Made by a program: the position numbers and the translations under genes. Of a stretch of DNA of 64,000 nt, positions 35,772 through 46,200 are shown in pieces. This DNA comes from Crocinitomicaceae bacterium (GTDB lineage Bacteria; Bacteroidota; Bacteroidia; Flavobacteriales_D; Crocinitomicaceae). The stretch's first letter is position 1; each line of letters starts with the position of its first letter. Location: assembly GCA_020436025.1 (NCBI GenBank), contig JAGQYP010000009.1:1-64000 (forward strand). The letters are read 5' to 3'. A model generated the notes under the pieces. It was given only the letters and a program-made list of their open reading frames with translations. It ran no database searches and was not told the origin of the DNA.

Positions 35772-36514
35772 AACTGAAATTAGAATCAGGAAAATTCATC
35801 GATACTACAAAAGGAATTGATATAAGCATTCCATTAAGAGCAGGGATACCAAATGTAAATGCATGGTATGTTGATCCAGTAACCATTGAACCCGTGAGAA
35901 CAGAGCATTTTACTGGATCTGTTGCTGAAGGAGGATCGGTTAATTTTAGAAATATTGCTTTTAATCCGCATGGAAATGGAACGCATACAGAATGCGTAGG
36001 ACATATCTCTAAAAAGGTGGAAAGCATTAATCAACATCTTAAAGAGTTTCATTTCATGGCGCAACTCATTTCTTTAAAACCGGAAGTTAATGGAGAAGAT
36101 AAAGTAATAACAGTAAATCAAGTAAAGTCTGCAACAAAGAATTTTAATTCGCGGGCACTTATTCTTCGGACGCTTCCTAACGCTATTTCAAAGCGAGATT
36201 TTCAGTATTCCAATACCAATCCACCCTATTTGGAAAAAGGTGTTTTAGCGTATTTAAATTCAATTGGAGTGGATCATTTTTTGATAGATTTACCCAGTGT
36301 GGATAAAGAATTTGATGATGGAGAATTACAAGAGCACCATGCGTTTTGGAATTATCCTTCGGATCAGATTCATTTTCATAAAACGATCACCGAGCTAGTT
36401 TATATTCCAGATGAGGTAGAAGATGGAGTTTATTTTATGAATCTTCAAATTGCTCCTTTTGAAAACGATGCTTCACCAAGTAAACCTGTTCTTTATCAGC
36501 TCTTTGATGCATAA
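35768..36514 (+). CDS. Cyclase-family hydrolase (kynurenine formamidase-like)
   Basis: 248 residues. The motif HGNGTHTECVGH at 68-79 corresponds to the metal-binding HGGTHxDxPxH of the family; it carries one extra residue between the first His and the Thr-His pair, and Glu replaces Asp, so the metal geometry may differ. SLPSVD-like DLPSVDKEFDDG and HAFW follow in the second half. The family hydrolyses N-formyl or cyclic amides; the substrate is unknown and no tryptophan-degradation genes are near. Coupled to the NodB deacetylase by a 4-nt overlap. Confidence 0.8.
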   Translation: MKLKLESGKFIDTTKGIDISIPLRAGIPNVNAWYVDPVTIEPVRTEHFTGSVAEGGSVNFRNIAFNPHGNGTHTECVGHISKKVESINQHLKEFHFMAQLISLKPEVNGEDKVITVNQVKSATKNFNSRALILRTLPNAISKRDFQYSNTNPPYLEKGVLAYLNSIGVDHFLIDLPSVDKEFDDGELQEHHAFWNYPSDQIHFHKTITELVYIPDEVEDGVYFMNLQIAPFENDASPSKPVLYQLFDA

Positions 36515-36515
36515 G

Positions 36516-36547
36516 TTTTGCAGATCAGAAAAAATGTAGTACATTTG
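36516..36547 (+). promoter_or_regulatory. Promoter of rimP-nusA-infB
   Basis: TTTTG at 36516-36520, 19-nt spacer, TACATTTG at 36540-36547: full consensus. It begins 2 nt after the cyclase stop codon. The predicted start is near 36552. Confidence 0.8.
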
Positions 36548-36567
36548 CAGTGAAAATATTTAATAGT

Positions 36568-36592
36568 GAGGGGACGCGAGTCCCCTCTTTTT
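36568..36592 (+). terminator. Leader hairpin before rimP (terminator or attenuator)
   Basis: Perfect 8-bp stem GAGGGGAC / GTCCCCTC closed by a GCGA (GNRA) tetraloop, then five T. It lies between the promoter and the rimP ATG, about 15 nt after the predicted transcription start. Confidence 0.8.
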
Positions 36593-36602
36593 ATAGCCTA
36601 AA

Positions 36603-37079
36603 ATGATTGCAAAAGAGAAAGTAAGAGAGCTTGCTGAACAAAGGATTCAAGAATTGGAAAAGCCTTTGTATATCGTAGATATTACGATTTCTAGTGCAAA
36701 TCATATTTTGGTTGAATTGGACAATGAAGTGGAGCCTGTTTCGATTGAAGATTGTGTGTCGGTTTCACGTAACATTGAACACAATTTAGACAGAGAAGTG
36801 GAAGACTTTCAGTTGGAAGTTTCCTCTGCCGGATTAGATAAACCTTTGAGAAACTACAGACAATTTAAAAAAAATGTGGGTAGAGAGTTAAAGGTAAAGC
36901 TTGCTGATCAAGGAAAAATTGAAGGAAAATTGATTGAAGCTGACGAAAGCCAGATCACGTTAGAAACTGAAAAGAGAGAACGTGTTGAAGGTAAAAAGAA
37001 GAAATTAAAAGTTTTAGAAAATATTGTTTTGCCGTACGATAAAATCGGTGAAGCGAAAGTGGTAATATCATTTAAATAA
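36603..37079 (+). CDS. rimP: Ribosome maturation factor RimP
   Basis: 158 residues. N-terminal domain with VSIEDCVSVSRNIEHNLDREVEDFQLEVSSAGLDKPL, where the E-V-SS-G-x-xxPL signature is diagnostic, and a C-terminal SH3-like domain (VGRELKVKLADQG, EGKLIEADESQITLE). Assists assembly of the 30S subunit. First gene of the conserved rimP-nusA-infB operon, 6 nt before nusA. Confidence 0.95.
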   Translation: MIAKEKVRELAEQRIQELEKPLYIVDITISSANHILVELDNEVEPVSIEDCVSVSRNIEHNLDREVEDFQLEVSSAGLDKPLRNYRQFKKNVGRELKVKLADQGKIEGKLIEADESQITLETEKRERVEGKKKKLKVLENIVLPYDKIGEAKVVISFK

Positions 37080-37085
37080 ACAAAA

Positions 37086-38321
37086 ATGAACAGTTTAGAT
37101 CTTATTGAATCGTTTTCGGAATTCAAAGAGTTTAAGAACATCGACAGAGAAACGATGATGAACATTATTGAGGATGTTTTCAGATCGATGTTAAAGAAAA
37201 GATATGGAACAGATGATCATATTGATATCGTAATCAATATTGATAAAGGAGATTTGGAGATTTGGGTTAACAGAGAAATCGTTCCTGACGGAGAGGTTGA
37301 GGATCCAAATATTGAAATTTCTTATTCTGATGCTATTAAAATTGAACCAGATTTTGAAATCGGTGAAGAAGTGTCGGAGCAAATCTATTTCGAGGATTTC
37401 GGAAGAAGAAATATTTTATCACTAAGACAAAACTTGATCTCAAGAATTCTTGAGTTAGAGAAAGATCATATTTATAAGAAATATAGAGAAAGAATCGGAG
37501 AGATTGTTGCTGGTGAAGTATATCAAGTTTGGAAAAAAGAAATCATGGTTTTGGATGATGAAGGAAATGAATTGATTCTTCCAAAATCAGAGCAAATTCC
37601 TTCAGACTACTTCAAAAAAGGAGAAACTGTAAGAGCAGTTGTTTCTAAAGTAGACATGAGAAACTCCAATCCAGTGATTATTCTTTCTAGAACGGCTCCT
37701 GAATTCCTAGAAAGATTGTTCGAATTGGAAGTTCCTGAAGTATTTGACGGATTGATTACAATTAAGAAGATTGTTAGAGAGCCAGGTGAAAGAGCAAAAG
37801 TTGCTGTAGAATCCTATGACGATAGAATTGATCCAGTTGGAGCTTGTGTCGGAATGAAAGGAGCTAGAATTCACGGAATTGTTCGTGAGTTAAGAAACGA
37901 AAACATTGATGTAATCAACTACACTGCCAATCCACAATTATTCATCCAAAGGGCCTTGTCACCAGCTAAAATTTCTTCTATAGAAATTCACGAAGACGAA
38001 AGCAGAGCGGATGTATTCCTAAAACCGGATCAGGTATCTCTTGCCATTGGTAAAGGAGGTCACAATATCAAACTTGCAGGAAAACTTACAGGTTACGAAT
38101 TAGATGTCTACAGAGAAGGAGCAGAGGATATTGATGATGTAGATTTAGAAGAATTTGCAGATGAAATCGATGGATGGATTCTTGACGAATTAAAAGCTAT
38201 CGGTTGTGATACAGCAAAATCAGTTTTAGAGTTGAATATTGAGGATCTAGAAAAAAGAACAGACCTCGAGAGAGAGACGATTGAAGAAGTGATGAAGATC
38301 TTTAAAGCTGAATTTGAATAA
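37086..38321 (+). CDS. nusA: Transcription elongation/termination factor NusA
   Basis: 411 residues. N-terminal RNA polymerase-binding domain (1-~130), S1 domain (VAGEVYQVWKKEIMVLDDEGNELILPK), then two KH domains: the first around REPGERAKVAVESYDDRIDPVGACVGMKG, the second with LAIGKGGHNIKLAGKLTGYELD, and one short C-terminal helical repeat (ILDELKAIGCDTAKSVLEL). Modulates pausing, termination and antitermination. In Escherichia coli NusA feeds back on its own operon. Confidence 0.96.
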   Translation: MNSLDLIESFSEFKEFKNIDRETMMNIIEDVFRSMLKKRYGTDDHIDIVINIDKGDLEIWVNREIVPDGEVEDPNIEISYSDAIKIEPDFEIGEEVSEQIYFEDFGRRNILSLRQNLISRILELEKDHIYKKYRERIGEIVAGEVYQVWKKEIMVLDDEGNELILPKSEQIPSDYFKKGETVRAVVSKVDMRNSNPVIILSRTAPEFLERLFELEVPEVFDGLITIKKIVREPGERAKVAVESYDDRIDPVGACVGMKGARIHGIVRELRNENIDVINYTANPQLFIQRALSPAKISSIEIHEDESRADVFLKPDQVSLAIGKGGHNIKLAGKLTGYELDVYREGAEDIDDVDLEEFADEIDGWILDELKAIGCDTAKSVLELNIEDLEKRTDLERETIEEVMKIFKAEFE

Positions 38322-38372
38322 AACTTTTTAACTTTAAAAACGTATAGAACTCAGGAAACAGGCGAAATTTTT

Positions 38373-41042
38373 ATGGCAGAAAAAGTAAAAAGACTAAGTA
38401 AAGTTGCACGAGAATTGAACGTGGGAATTTCTACAATTGTGGAGTTCCTATCAAGTAAAAATGTAAATATCGAATCGAGTCCGAATACCAAGATCGAACC
38501 TGATGTTTATGATTTACTCTTGAATGAATTTGGTGCAGACCTTTCAGTAAAAGAAAAGGCGAAAGCAACCGTTATCAAAAGGGAAAAGAGAGAAACGATT
38601 TCCTTAAAAGATAGCAAAGATGAAGAAGAGAGTGATGACGAGGACGTAGAAGAGGTAGAGGTTGAATCTGTAAAAGAAGAGCCCGCTAAAGTGACTCAAG
38701 TCGAGGAGGATGTTAAGCCTAAGGTTCAAGTTATTGGTAAGATTGATTTGGATTCAATCAACCAGAAAACTCGTCCTGAAAAGAAAAAAGAGGAGCCTGT
38801 CACTCCGAAAGAAGAGCCTGTAAAAGAGGAGCCAGTTAAAGAAGAAAAGCCTGTTGTTCAAGAAACAAAAACTGAAGAAACTCCAAAAAAAGAAGAGGAA
38901 GATGTTGAGACCATTAAAGTTCAAACTAAAAAACTTAGCGGTCCCACAGTTGTAGGAAAAATTGAATTACCTGCCGAAAGAGAAAGATCAAAGCCTTCTT
39001 CTTCTGATGATGATTCTGCTGATGGAAAACGCAAAAGAAAGCGCATCAAAAAGGTGAATGTTGAAAAACAAGCCAAATTCAATAAGCAGAATCCACCAAA
39101 ACAACAAGGAGGTAAGAAGAAAATAGAAAAAGCTGAGGTTTCGGAAGCCGATATTCAGAAGGAAGTAAAAGAAACTCTTGCAAGATTGAGTGGTCAGGGT
39201 GGAAAATCCAAGGCGGCAAAATTAAGAAGAGAAAAAAGAGAATCAATTGCTGCCAAGAAGGAAGAAGAATTAATGAAAGCGGAAGCTGAAAAGAATATTC
39301 TGAAACTTTCTGAATTTGTTACGGTTTCGGAATTAGCCTCCATGATGAGTGTTTCACCAACTGAGGTAATTTCAACTCTGATGTCCATTGGAATTTTTGC
39401 TTCGATCAACCAAAGATTGGATGCAGAAACCATCACAATGGTAGCGGAAGATTATGGTTATGCAACTGAATTTGTTTCGGCTGAAGTTCAGGAATCTATT
39501 CCAGTTGTGGAAGACCAAGAAGATGAATTGAAACCAAGACCGCCAATTGTAACGGTGATGGGGCACGTTGACCATGGTAAAACTTCCCTTTTGGATTATG
39601 TTCGAAACGCAGATGTAACTTCTGGAGAAGCAGGAGGGATTACTCAGCATATTGGGGCATATCAAGTGAAGTTGAAAGATGGAAATGTCATTACGTTCTT
39701 AGATACTCCAGGTCACGAAGCGTTTACAGCGATGAGAGCCCGTGGAGCTAATGTTACGGATGTTGCAATCATCATTATTGCAGCAGATGACAATGTCATG
39801 CCTCAAACCAAAGAAGCGATTTCTCACGCCCAAGCTGCAGGAGTACCAATGGTATTCGCGATTAATAAAATTGATGTGGCAGGAGCAAATCCTGATCGTA
39901 TTAGAGAAGAATTATCTACCATGAATATTTTGGTAGAAGATTGGGGAGGAAAATACCAATGTCAGGAGATTTCAGCTAAAAAAGGTACCGGAGTAGATGA
40001 GTTATTGGAAAAGGTCTTACTTGAAGCAGAAATGCTAGATCTTAAGGCAAATCCAGATAAGAATGCTCTTGGAACTGTAATCGAATCTTCCTTGGATAAG
40101 GGGCGTGGTTATGTGACCACTGTTTTGGTGGAAGCTGGAACATTGAGAGTTGGAGATATCATTCTTGCAGGTAGATTTTACGGAAAAGTAAAAGCCATGC
40201 AAGATGAGAGAGGAAAACGAATTAAAGAAGTGGGACCTTCAGGACCGGTTTCGATACTTGGTTTGAATGGATCACCTTCTGCTGGTGATAAGTTCCACAT
40301 TTTTGATGATGAGAAAGAAGCCAAAACAATTGCAAATAAACGTGAACAACTGTTTAGAGAGCAAGGTCTAAGAACTCAAAAGCACATTACGCTTGATGAA
40401 ATTGGTAGACGTCTGGCAATTGGTGACTTCCAGGAATTGAATGTTATCGTAAAAGGTGACGTGGATGGTTCTGTAGAAGCACTTTCTGATTCCTTATTGA
40501 AATTATCAACAGATCAAATCCAAGTGAATATAGTTCACAAAGGGGTAGGTCAGATTTCAGAATCAGATGTATTGCTTGCAACGGCTTCTGACGCGATTAT
40601 AATTGGATTCCAGGTAAGACCTTCGGCTTCGGCTAGAAAGTTGGCTGAGAACGAAGAAATCGATATCAGAATGTATTCTGTAATTTATAAAGCAATCGAA
40701 GAAATTAAATCGGCAATGGAAGGAATGTTGTCTCCGGATATTGAAGAAAAAATTACGGGATCTGCTGAAATTAGAGAAACATTTAAAATTTCTAAGGTTG
40801 GAACAATTGCCGGATGTTTTGTTACAGAAGGAAATATCAATAGAAACTCAAATGTCCGTATCATTCGAGATGGTATTGTAATCTACACTGGAGAACTTGG
40901 TTCATTGAAACGTTTCAAAGATGACGTGAAAGAGGTGAAACACGGGTATGAATGTGGATTGAACATTGATAAATTCAACGATATTAAAGTTGGTGACGTT
41001 GTAGAAGCCTTCGAAGAAGTAGAAGTTGAAAAGAAACTTTAG
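38373..41042 (+). CDS. infB: Translation initiation factor IF-2
   Basis: 889 residues. The N-terminal IF2N motif ([20 protein letters not shown]) is followed by a long Lys/Glu/Pro low-complexity region to ~300 and a second IF2N-like segment ([14 protein letters not shown]). The GTPase starts at 397 with GHVDHGKT (397-404), then DTPGHEAF and NKIDV. Beta-barrel domains II and IV and the fMet-tRNA-binding C-terminus complete the protein. Delivers fMet-tRNA to the 30S subunit. Ends the operon; a strong terminator follows. Confidence 0.97.
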   Translation: MAEKVKRLSKVARELNVGISTIVEFLSSKNVNIESSPNTKIEPDVYDLLLNEFGADLSVKEKAKATVIKREKRETISLKDSKDEEESDDEDVEEVEVESVKEEPAKVTQVEEDVKPKVQVIGKIDLDSINQKTRPEKKKEEPVTPKEEPVKEEPVKEEKPVVQETKTEETPKKEEEDVETIKVQTKKLSGPTVVGKIELPAERERSKPSSSDDDSADGKRKRKRIKKVNVEKQAKFNKQNPPKQQGGKKKIEKAEVSEADIQKEVKETLARLSGQGGKSKAAKLRREKRESIAAKKEEELMKAEAEKNILKLSEFVTVSELASMMSVSPTEVISTLMSIGIFASINQRLDAETITMVAEDYGYATEFVSAEVQESIPVVEDQEDELKPRPPIVTVMGHVDHGKTSLLDYVRNADVTSGEAGGITQHIGAYQVKLKDGNVITFLDTPGHEAFTAMRARGANVTDVAIIIIAADDNVMPQTKEAISHAQAAGVPMVFAINKIDVAGANPDRIREELSTMNILVEDWGGKYQCQEISAKKGTGVDELLEKVLLEAEMLDLKANPDKNALGTVIESSLDKGRGYVTTVLVEAGTLRVGDIILAGRFYGKVKAMQDERGKRIKEVGPSGPVSILGLNGSPSAGDKFHIFDDEKEAKTIANKREQLFREQGLRTQKHITLDEIGRRLAIGDFQELNVIVKGDVDGSVEALSDSLLKLSTDQIQVNIVHKGVGQISESDVLLATASDAIIIGFQVRPSASARKLAENEEIDIRMYSVIYKAIEEIKSAMEGMLSPDIEEKITGSAEIRETFKISKVGTIAGCFVTEGNINRNSNVRIIRDGIVIYTGELGSLKRFKDDVKEVKHGYECGLNIDKFNDIKVGDVVEAFEEVEVEKKL

Positions 41043-41078
41043 AATGCAAAATTAAAAGTTCAAAATTCAAAATAATAG

Positions 41079-41103
41079 AGCCTCCTTTTCGGAGGCTTTT
41101 TTT
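41079..41103 (+). terminator. Terminator of rimP-nusA-infB
   Basis: Stem AGCCTCC / GGAGGCT, loop TTTTC, then T-run. Confidence 0.92.
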
Positions 41104-41118
41104 ATCCACAAACCCATC

Positions 41119-41186
41119 TGGCGTCTAGCGCTCGTTTCAAACGAGTGCTGAACTTCCAGGCGTTTCTAACGCCAAAAGATCAGCAC
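41119..41186. repeat. Cluster of nested palindromes (REP-like)
   Basis: Inverted repeat AGCGCTCGTTT / AAACGAGTGCT (41127-41149), GGCGTT / AACGCC with loop TCT (41159-41173), and GTGCTGA / TCAGCAC (41146-41152 with 41180-41186) enclosing the second hairpin. TGGCGT at 41119 can also pair with ACGCCA at 41169. It is not needed as terminator, because both flanking genes have their own. Confidence 0.65.
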
Positions 41187-41224
41187 AAAAAAAGCACTAC
41201 CCCAATATTTCAGGAAGTAGTGCT
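41186..41224 (-). terminator. Terminator of the Cys-rich lipoprotein gene
   Basis: Minus strand stem AGCACTAC / GTAGTGCT with a 16-nt loop, then seven T. Confidence 0.8.
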
Positions 41225-41247
41225 TACCTATTCTTTTTAAAAAGAAC

Positions 41248-41508
41248 CTATTTACAAGCGTCCATTCGCTTTTTCAATTCCGCATCAATTGCATCAAGAT
41301 CTGAACTGTCTTCCATGCCGGCTTTGATTTCTTTCATGACTTCAGCTCTGTACTTATGGCAATCTTCCGTACGATCTGCCATGGCAGCATTCAAACATTC
41401 GCATTTTTCAGCATCTGTCATTCCTTTTTTCTCATCTTTTTTTTCGTCTTCTCCACCACATGCAAAAAGTAGGGCAGATACTGACATCATCAGAATAATT
41501 TTCTTCAT
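41248..41508 (-). CDS. Small lipoprotein with C-x-C...C...C pattern
   Basis: 86 residues. Signal peptide MSVSALLFAC with lipidation at Cys17, a charged linker (DEKKDEKKG), then CEC, 11 residues, Cys, 34 residues, and a near-terminal Cys. The body is predicted helical. The same Cys layout occurs in the two lipoproteins at 61.7-62.2 kb. Two disulfides pinning a helical hairpin in the periplasm are likely. Function unknown. Confidence 0.8.
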   Translation of the reverse strand: MKKIILMMSVSALLFACGGEDEKKDEKKGMTDAEKCECLNAAMADRTEDCHKYRAEVMKEIKAGMEDSSDLDAIDAELKKRMDACK

Positions 41509-41682
41509 TACTAGTTTTTTGTACCAAATTATAAAAATTTAGATTGCCAATGGGCTGATAACAAATTTATTATCTAAAAATTGGAGACATAAAGTTGCTA
41601 ATAATATGGTTTTTATTCTGTGGCGATAGTTGCTCGTTTCCAAACTGTGACAAATGTCCCAAACCCCTTAATTCCAAACGTT

Positions 41683-41690
41683 TAAATTTG
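41683..41690 (+). promoter_or_regulatory. Candidate -7 box of the DUF302 gene
   Basis: TAAATTTG, exact consensus, 19 nt before the ATG. No clear -33 box. Confidence 0.4.
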
Positions 41691-41709
41691 TCTTACAAAA
41701 TGAATTTCA

Positions 41710-42099
41710 ATGGCATATTTTATAAATAAGGAAATTAAAAATTCAGGGTTCGATGAAGTAATCGATCAGGTAACGGAGGAACTTAAAAAAGAAGGATTCG
41801 GAGTGTTAACAGATATCGATATTCAGTCTACTTTTAAAAAGAAATTGGATGTTGATTTTAGAAAATATAGAATTCTAGGAGCGTGTAATCCTAATTTTGC
41901 TCATCAAGCTTTATCCAACGAAGATAAAATTGGGGTTTTTCTTCCCTGTAATGTGATTGTACAAGAGTTAGAAAATGGATCCATAGAAGTTGCCGCTGTT
42001 GACCCGATAGCTTCGATGATTTCAGTTGAAAATGATCAACTACCAATTTTAGCTCAAGAAGTGAAAGATAAATTAACGAGAGTTATTGAAAGCCTATAA
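41710..42099 (+). CDS. DUF302 domain protein
   Basis: 129 residues, no signal peptide. The family pattern is seen in order: FDEVIDQVTEELKKEGFGVLTDIDIQ, KYRILGACNPNFAHQAL, GVFLPCNVIVQEL and VAAVDPIASM. DUF302 forms dimers of a swapped alpha/beta fold; the conserved Cys-x-Pro and PC residues are retained here. Role unknown, sometimes linked to redox or sulfur metabolism. Its 3' end overlaps the amidase gene by 6 nt, tail to tail. Confidence 0.9.
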   Translation: MAYFINKEIKNSGFDEVIDQVTEELKKEGFGVLTDIDIQSTFKKKLDVDFRKYRILGACNPNFAHQALSNEDKIGVFLPCNVIVQELENGSIEVAAVDPIASMISVENDQLPILAQEVKDKLTRVIESL

Positions 42100-43017
42100 A
42101 GGAACAAGAAAAGCATCTTTATAGCCTCCATTTTGGGCATTTTTCATGGCATCTTCTGCTTCAGATTTACTTTTGAAAGGGCCTAAATAGTATTTGTACT
42201 TTACTTTTCCAGAAACTTCTACTTGATGCACCTTGTATTTCAGATGTGAAAATTTATCCCCATCGGTTGGGAAATTCGCAGATGAAGAACAGATTTGAAC
42301 CTTGAACTTTGCCTCGTTTTCTGCTATTTCAGGCCTAGGTTCTTCTGTTTTGGGTTCCGAATTCTGCGGAATTTGAAAACTTAAATTTGGATATTTTTTT
42401 TGAAGGTAGGTCCGAGTTGCTCTAAATAATGCTGAAGCAATCAAATCCTGCCCTTTAGAGCTATTCAAATAAACGGCTTCTGTCGGGTTAGATAAAAAGC
42501 CACATTCTACTAATATCGACGTTCCTTTCGTGTATTTCAGGACTTGCAATGTATTCCCACGGTCACTATTCGTTTTGATTCCACGTGAATGTCTTCCCGC
42601 TCTGGATTTAAATTCTTTTTCAATCAGTTTTGCCCATTTCATGGATTCTTTCGAACTTCTATCATAAATATGGGTTTCTGTTCCATAACTGTTTTCAGAT
42701 GGACTTCCATTGCAGTGAATACTAATGAAAAGGTCCACGCCTTTTTGGTTGGCAATTTCCACTCTTCTGTCCAAACTTGGATAAATATCTGTGGTTCGTG
42801 TATAAATCACCTTTACATTCTGAATATTATTTTCAAGATAATGCCCCAATTTCATGGCAATTTTCAGGTTGATTTCTTTTTCCTGCAAATGTTTACCATC
42901 ATGAGATAAATGTCCTGGATCACTTCCGCCATGACCAGGATCGATTACTACTATAATCGGATTTCCTGCAAATAGTGAAGCAGACAAGAATAATATGATC
43001 CCTAAAAACAATTTCAT
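42094..43017 (-). CDS. N-acetylmuramoyl-L-alanine amidase with SPOR domain
   Basis: 307 residues. Signal peptide LFLGIILFLSASLFAG (3-18). Amidase_3 domain ~20-215: VIDPGHGG (zinc His29), LQEKEINLKIA (zinc Glu46), SIHCNGSPS (zinc His) and VECGFLSNPTEA with the catalytic Glu. A linker rich in Pro and Glu (~220-235) is followed by a SPOR domain (FKVQICSSSANF ... KYKYYLGPFKSKSEAEDAM), which binds denuded glycan strands at the division site. Splits septal peptidoglycan during daughter-cell separation. TAnnTTTG lies 4 nt before the ATG. Confidence 0.94.
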   Translation of the reverse strand: MKLFLGIILFLSASLFAGNPIIVVIDPGHGGSDPGHLSHDGKHLQEKEINLKIAMKLGHYLENNIQNVKVIYTRTTDIYPSLDRRVEIANQKGVDLFISIHCNGSPSENSYGTETHIYDRSSKESMKWAKLIEKEFKSRAGRHSRGIKTNSDRGNTLQVLKYTKGTSILVECGFLSNPTEAVYLNSSKGQDLIASALFRATRTYLQKKYPNLSFQIPQNSEPKTEEPRPEIAENEAKFKVQICSSSANFPTDGDKFSHLKYKVHQVEVSGKVKYKYYLGPFKSKSEAEDAMKNAQNGGYKDAFLVPL

Positions 43018-43021
43018 TCTA

Positions 43022-43029
43022 CAAAGTTA
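43022..43029 (-). promoter_or_regulatory. -7 box of the amidase gene, 4 nt from the ATG
   Basis: Minus strand TAACTTTG, TAGA, ATG. Exact consensus; leaderless mRNA predicted. Confidence 0.5.
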
Positions 43030-43152
43030 TAATGTGAGAATAGTAGATCTGGTTACACCTCAAACAAAATATTCACATCAAACTATTAATTCCCTAAACA
43101 CAGTTTTCGCTCAATCATTCAATACCGAATTACACATTTCGAATTCCGAATT

Positions 43153-43180
43153 AAAAAAGCCCCGATTGCTCGAGGCCTTT
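43153..43180 (-). terminator. Terminator of the RND pump operon
   Basis: Minus strand stem AAGGCCTCGA / TCGGGGCTTT with G-T pairs, loop GCAA, then T-run; 45 nt after the pump stop codon. Confidence 0.8.
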
Positions 43181-43225
43181 AAACTAAAATCAAAAACTAT
43201 GAAAAATGTATGTGAATTCCAGACT

Positions 43226-46200
43226 CTAGTGAGCCCTTCTTCGTAATACCCAGATTTTAAATCTGTACAACATCAAATACATGGCTGGTACAATAACCAA
43301 TGTTAGGAAGGTGGCGAAAGTTAAACCATAAATGATGGTTTTGGACATCGGACCAAAAAACATGTTGTTATCTCCACCTATGTAAAAATTGGCTCCACCA
43401 CCGGCAAACAAGCTTTCAAAGTCGATGTTGATTCCTTCGGCTAATGGAATCAGACCCAGAATGGTGGTAATAGCTGTTAGTAATACAGGTCGCAGACGAG
43501 TTTTACCACCTTCTACAATTGAGGCAATCACTTCTTCTAGCTGCAAACGTTGATGTTCCGCCAAACCTTGTTCTGCCTTTTTCCTTTCAATGATCAAATT
43601 AGTATAATCGATCAATACAATGGCGTTGTTAACCACAACTCCCGCGAGTGAAATAATACCAATCATAGTCATAATGATCACAAATTCTTCACCAGTGATC
43701 AATAATCCGAGCAATACCCCAATCAAACTAAAAACAACGGAGAACATGATGATGGTCGGTGTCGAATAAGAGTTGAATTGAGTTACAATGATCAATAGGA
43801 TTAAAAAGACTGCAATCAACAATGCTTTACTTAGGAAGGCCATTTCTTTCTGCTGTTCTTCTTGTTGTCCAGTAAATTTAAAGCTAATGCCTTCCGACAA
43901 TCCGATTTCGGATTCATATTGCTGCATATAGCCTTTTAATTCTTTGATTACTTCATCTGGATTGGCATCAATAACATCAGATACAATGGTAACCATTGGA
44001 ACAAGGTCTTTTCTTACTACCGCGGAATAAGAGTTAATCTCCTTAGGAGGATGAACCACTGATCGAATTGGAATTCGCAATAATTGACCTTTGTTGTTTC
44101 TAAAAATTAACTTCTGATCCAATAAAGCGTCCAAATTATTTCTATTTTCCTCATCAAATCGAACTACGATATCATAGTTGTCATCACCCTTCTTATAGAC
44201 ACTTACATCTTGTCCAAAAAGAGCCTTTCTTATCGCCATTGATATCTGACCCGTAGAGGCGTTTAATTTTCGAGCCTCTTTTCGATCTACGTATATTGGA
44301 ATTTCAGGTTTTCCAGTTTCTACATCCAATTTCAATTTTTCTACCCCTTTTACTTTTTTTCGATCAAGGTAATTTTTGATCTTATCGGCTTCTTCAATCA
44401 GAGCTTCATAAGGAACAGAGCCAGAAACTTCGATGTTAATTGCAGGAGGAAGAGGAGGGCCTTCCTTATTTTTAATTGCAGAAATTTGAATATCTGCTGG
44501 GAAATCTTCCTTGATTTTGTTGATTTCAGAAAGAATGTCTGAAGTAGAAACTCCATTTCTATATTGAAACTCTGCAAACTGTACAATCACACGACCTTTG
44601 TGTGGAGTATTTCCCATTGAAACTCCTTGTCTTGGATCACTTGTTCCATCACCAACTTGGGCGATAATTGATTGAATCATTTTGTGATCTTCGTCCATAG
44701 CGGAAGAATCCTTCTCCAAATATGGCGCAAGAATTTCATTCAACTTGGCTTCGACTTCTAGTGTGGTTTTATTGGTTTCTTTGATATCCGTTCCAATTGG
44801 ATGTTGTATGAAAATATTCACATAGTTAGGCTCATTCTCTGGGAAGAACAAAACTTTCGGTGGAATAACAGCCATCAATATGAATGAAATAACCAGAAGC
44901 CCAAGAGTTCCTGCGAAGAATATTTGGGGATTAGGGCCTTTCAACGTGATTCTTAAAAATCTATCGTATGCATTTTCAAGTATCGGAAGAATTTTATTTT
45001 GAAAGTATTTAGCTGCCGGAGAAAGAGCAAATACTTCAAGCAGCCCAAACAAACCTCCAACAACTAAAATATTCCCTGCCGTTGGACCAACTGCGAAATG
45101 AGCTAAAATTCCTAAAACTGTAATGGTTCCAGAAACGATTATCACCCGTTTCTTGTTTACTTTTTTCTCACCACGTCTCATAAAAACAGCAGCGATTGCA
45201 GGATTAATGACAAGAGCAACGAAAAGCGATGACCCCAATACAATCATCAAGGTAATCGGAAGGTATTTCATAAATTCACCCATTAATCCTGGCCAAAGCG
45301 CTAGTGGAATGAATGCAGCCAAAGTAGTGGCAGTAGATGCAATAATCGGCCAGGCTACTTCACCCACTCCTTTTTTGGCGGCTTGAATCGGGTCATACCC
45401 TTCATCTAACAAGCGGTAAATATTTTCAATTACCACAATTCCGTTGTCTACTAGCATTCCCAAAGCCAATACTAGGGAGAAAAGTACCATAACATTTAGT
45501 GTAACCCCCATTGCAGAAAGAATGAGAAAGGACATAAACATGGACAAAGGAATAGCGATACCAACAAATATAGCGTTACGCAAACCTAAGAAGAAGAGTA
45601 AGACCATGACCACTAAAATGATTCCAAAAATGATGGAGTTCACCAAATCCGACACCATCGTTCTGGTTTTATTTGATCGGTCATTTGTTAAACTCACTTT
45701 GACATTTGCAGGAATGGTTCCATCAGCTTGTGCTTTCTTAACGAGCATTCGAATTTTATCCGCTGCATCCAAAAGGTTTTTGCCTGCCTGCTTCTTGATG
45801 TCAAGCATGATTACATCTTCACCCCATTCACGAGCATAGGAAGTGGTATCGGCGTTGCCAAAATAGACATCAGCAACATCTTTTAAATATACAGGATCAT
45901 AATCATCTTGTTTGACTATGATTTGCTTTAATTCCTCTGCATCAGCAAATTCTCCTTCGATTCGAATGGACTTTCGCATTCCATAGGCCAATAGTTCTCC
46001 TCCTGATACGGTCATGTGCTCAGCCGAAATAGCATTTTGAATGTCATCCAAAGAAACATTTACAGCTTCCGCTTTCAGTCGGTCTACATCAATACGCATT
46101 TCTTCTTCCTGAACACCTCTAATGTCGACTTCAGAAATCTCGGATAGATCTTCAATTCGATCTTGCAGTTCTTCTCCAACCTCTTTAAGAATTTTTGCAT

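Noticed and set aside
42995-43246. Plus-strand ORF of 83 codons between the amidase and RND genes
   Set aside because: It overlaps the amidase start, its promoter box and the pump terminator; no start signal and no protein-like composition.
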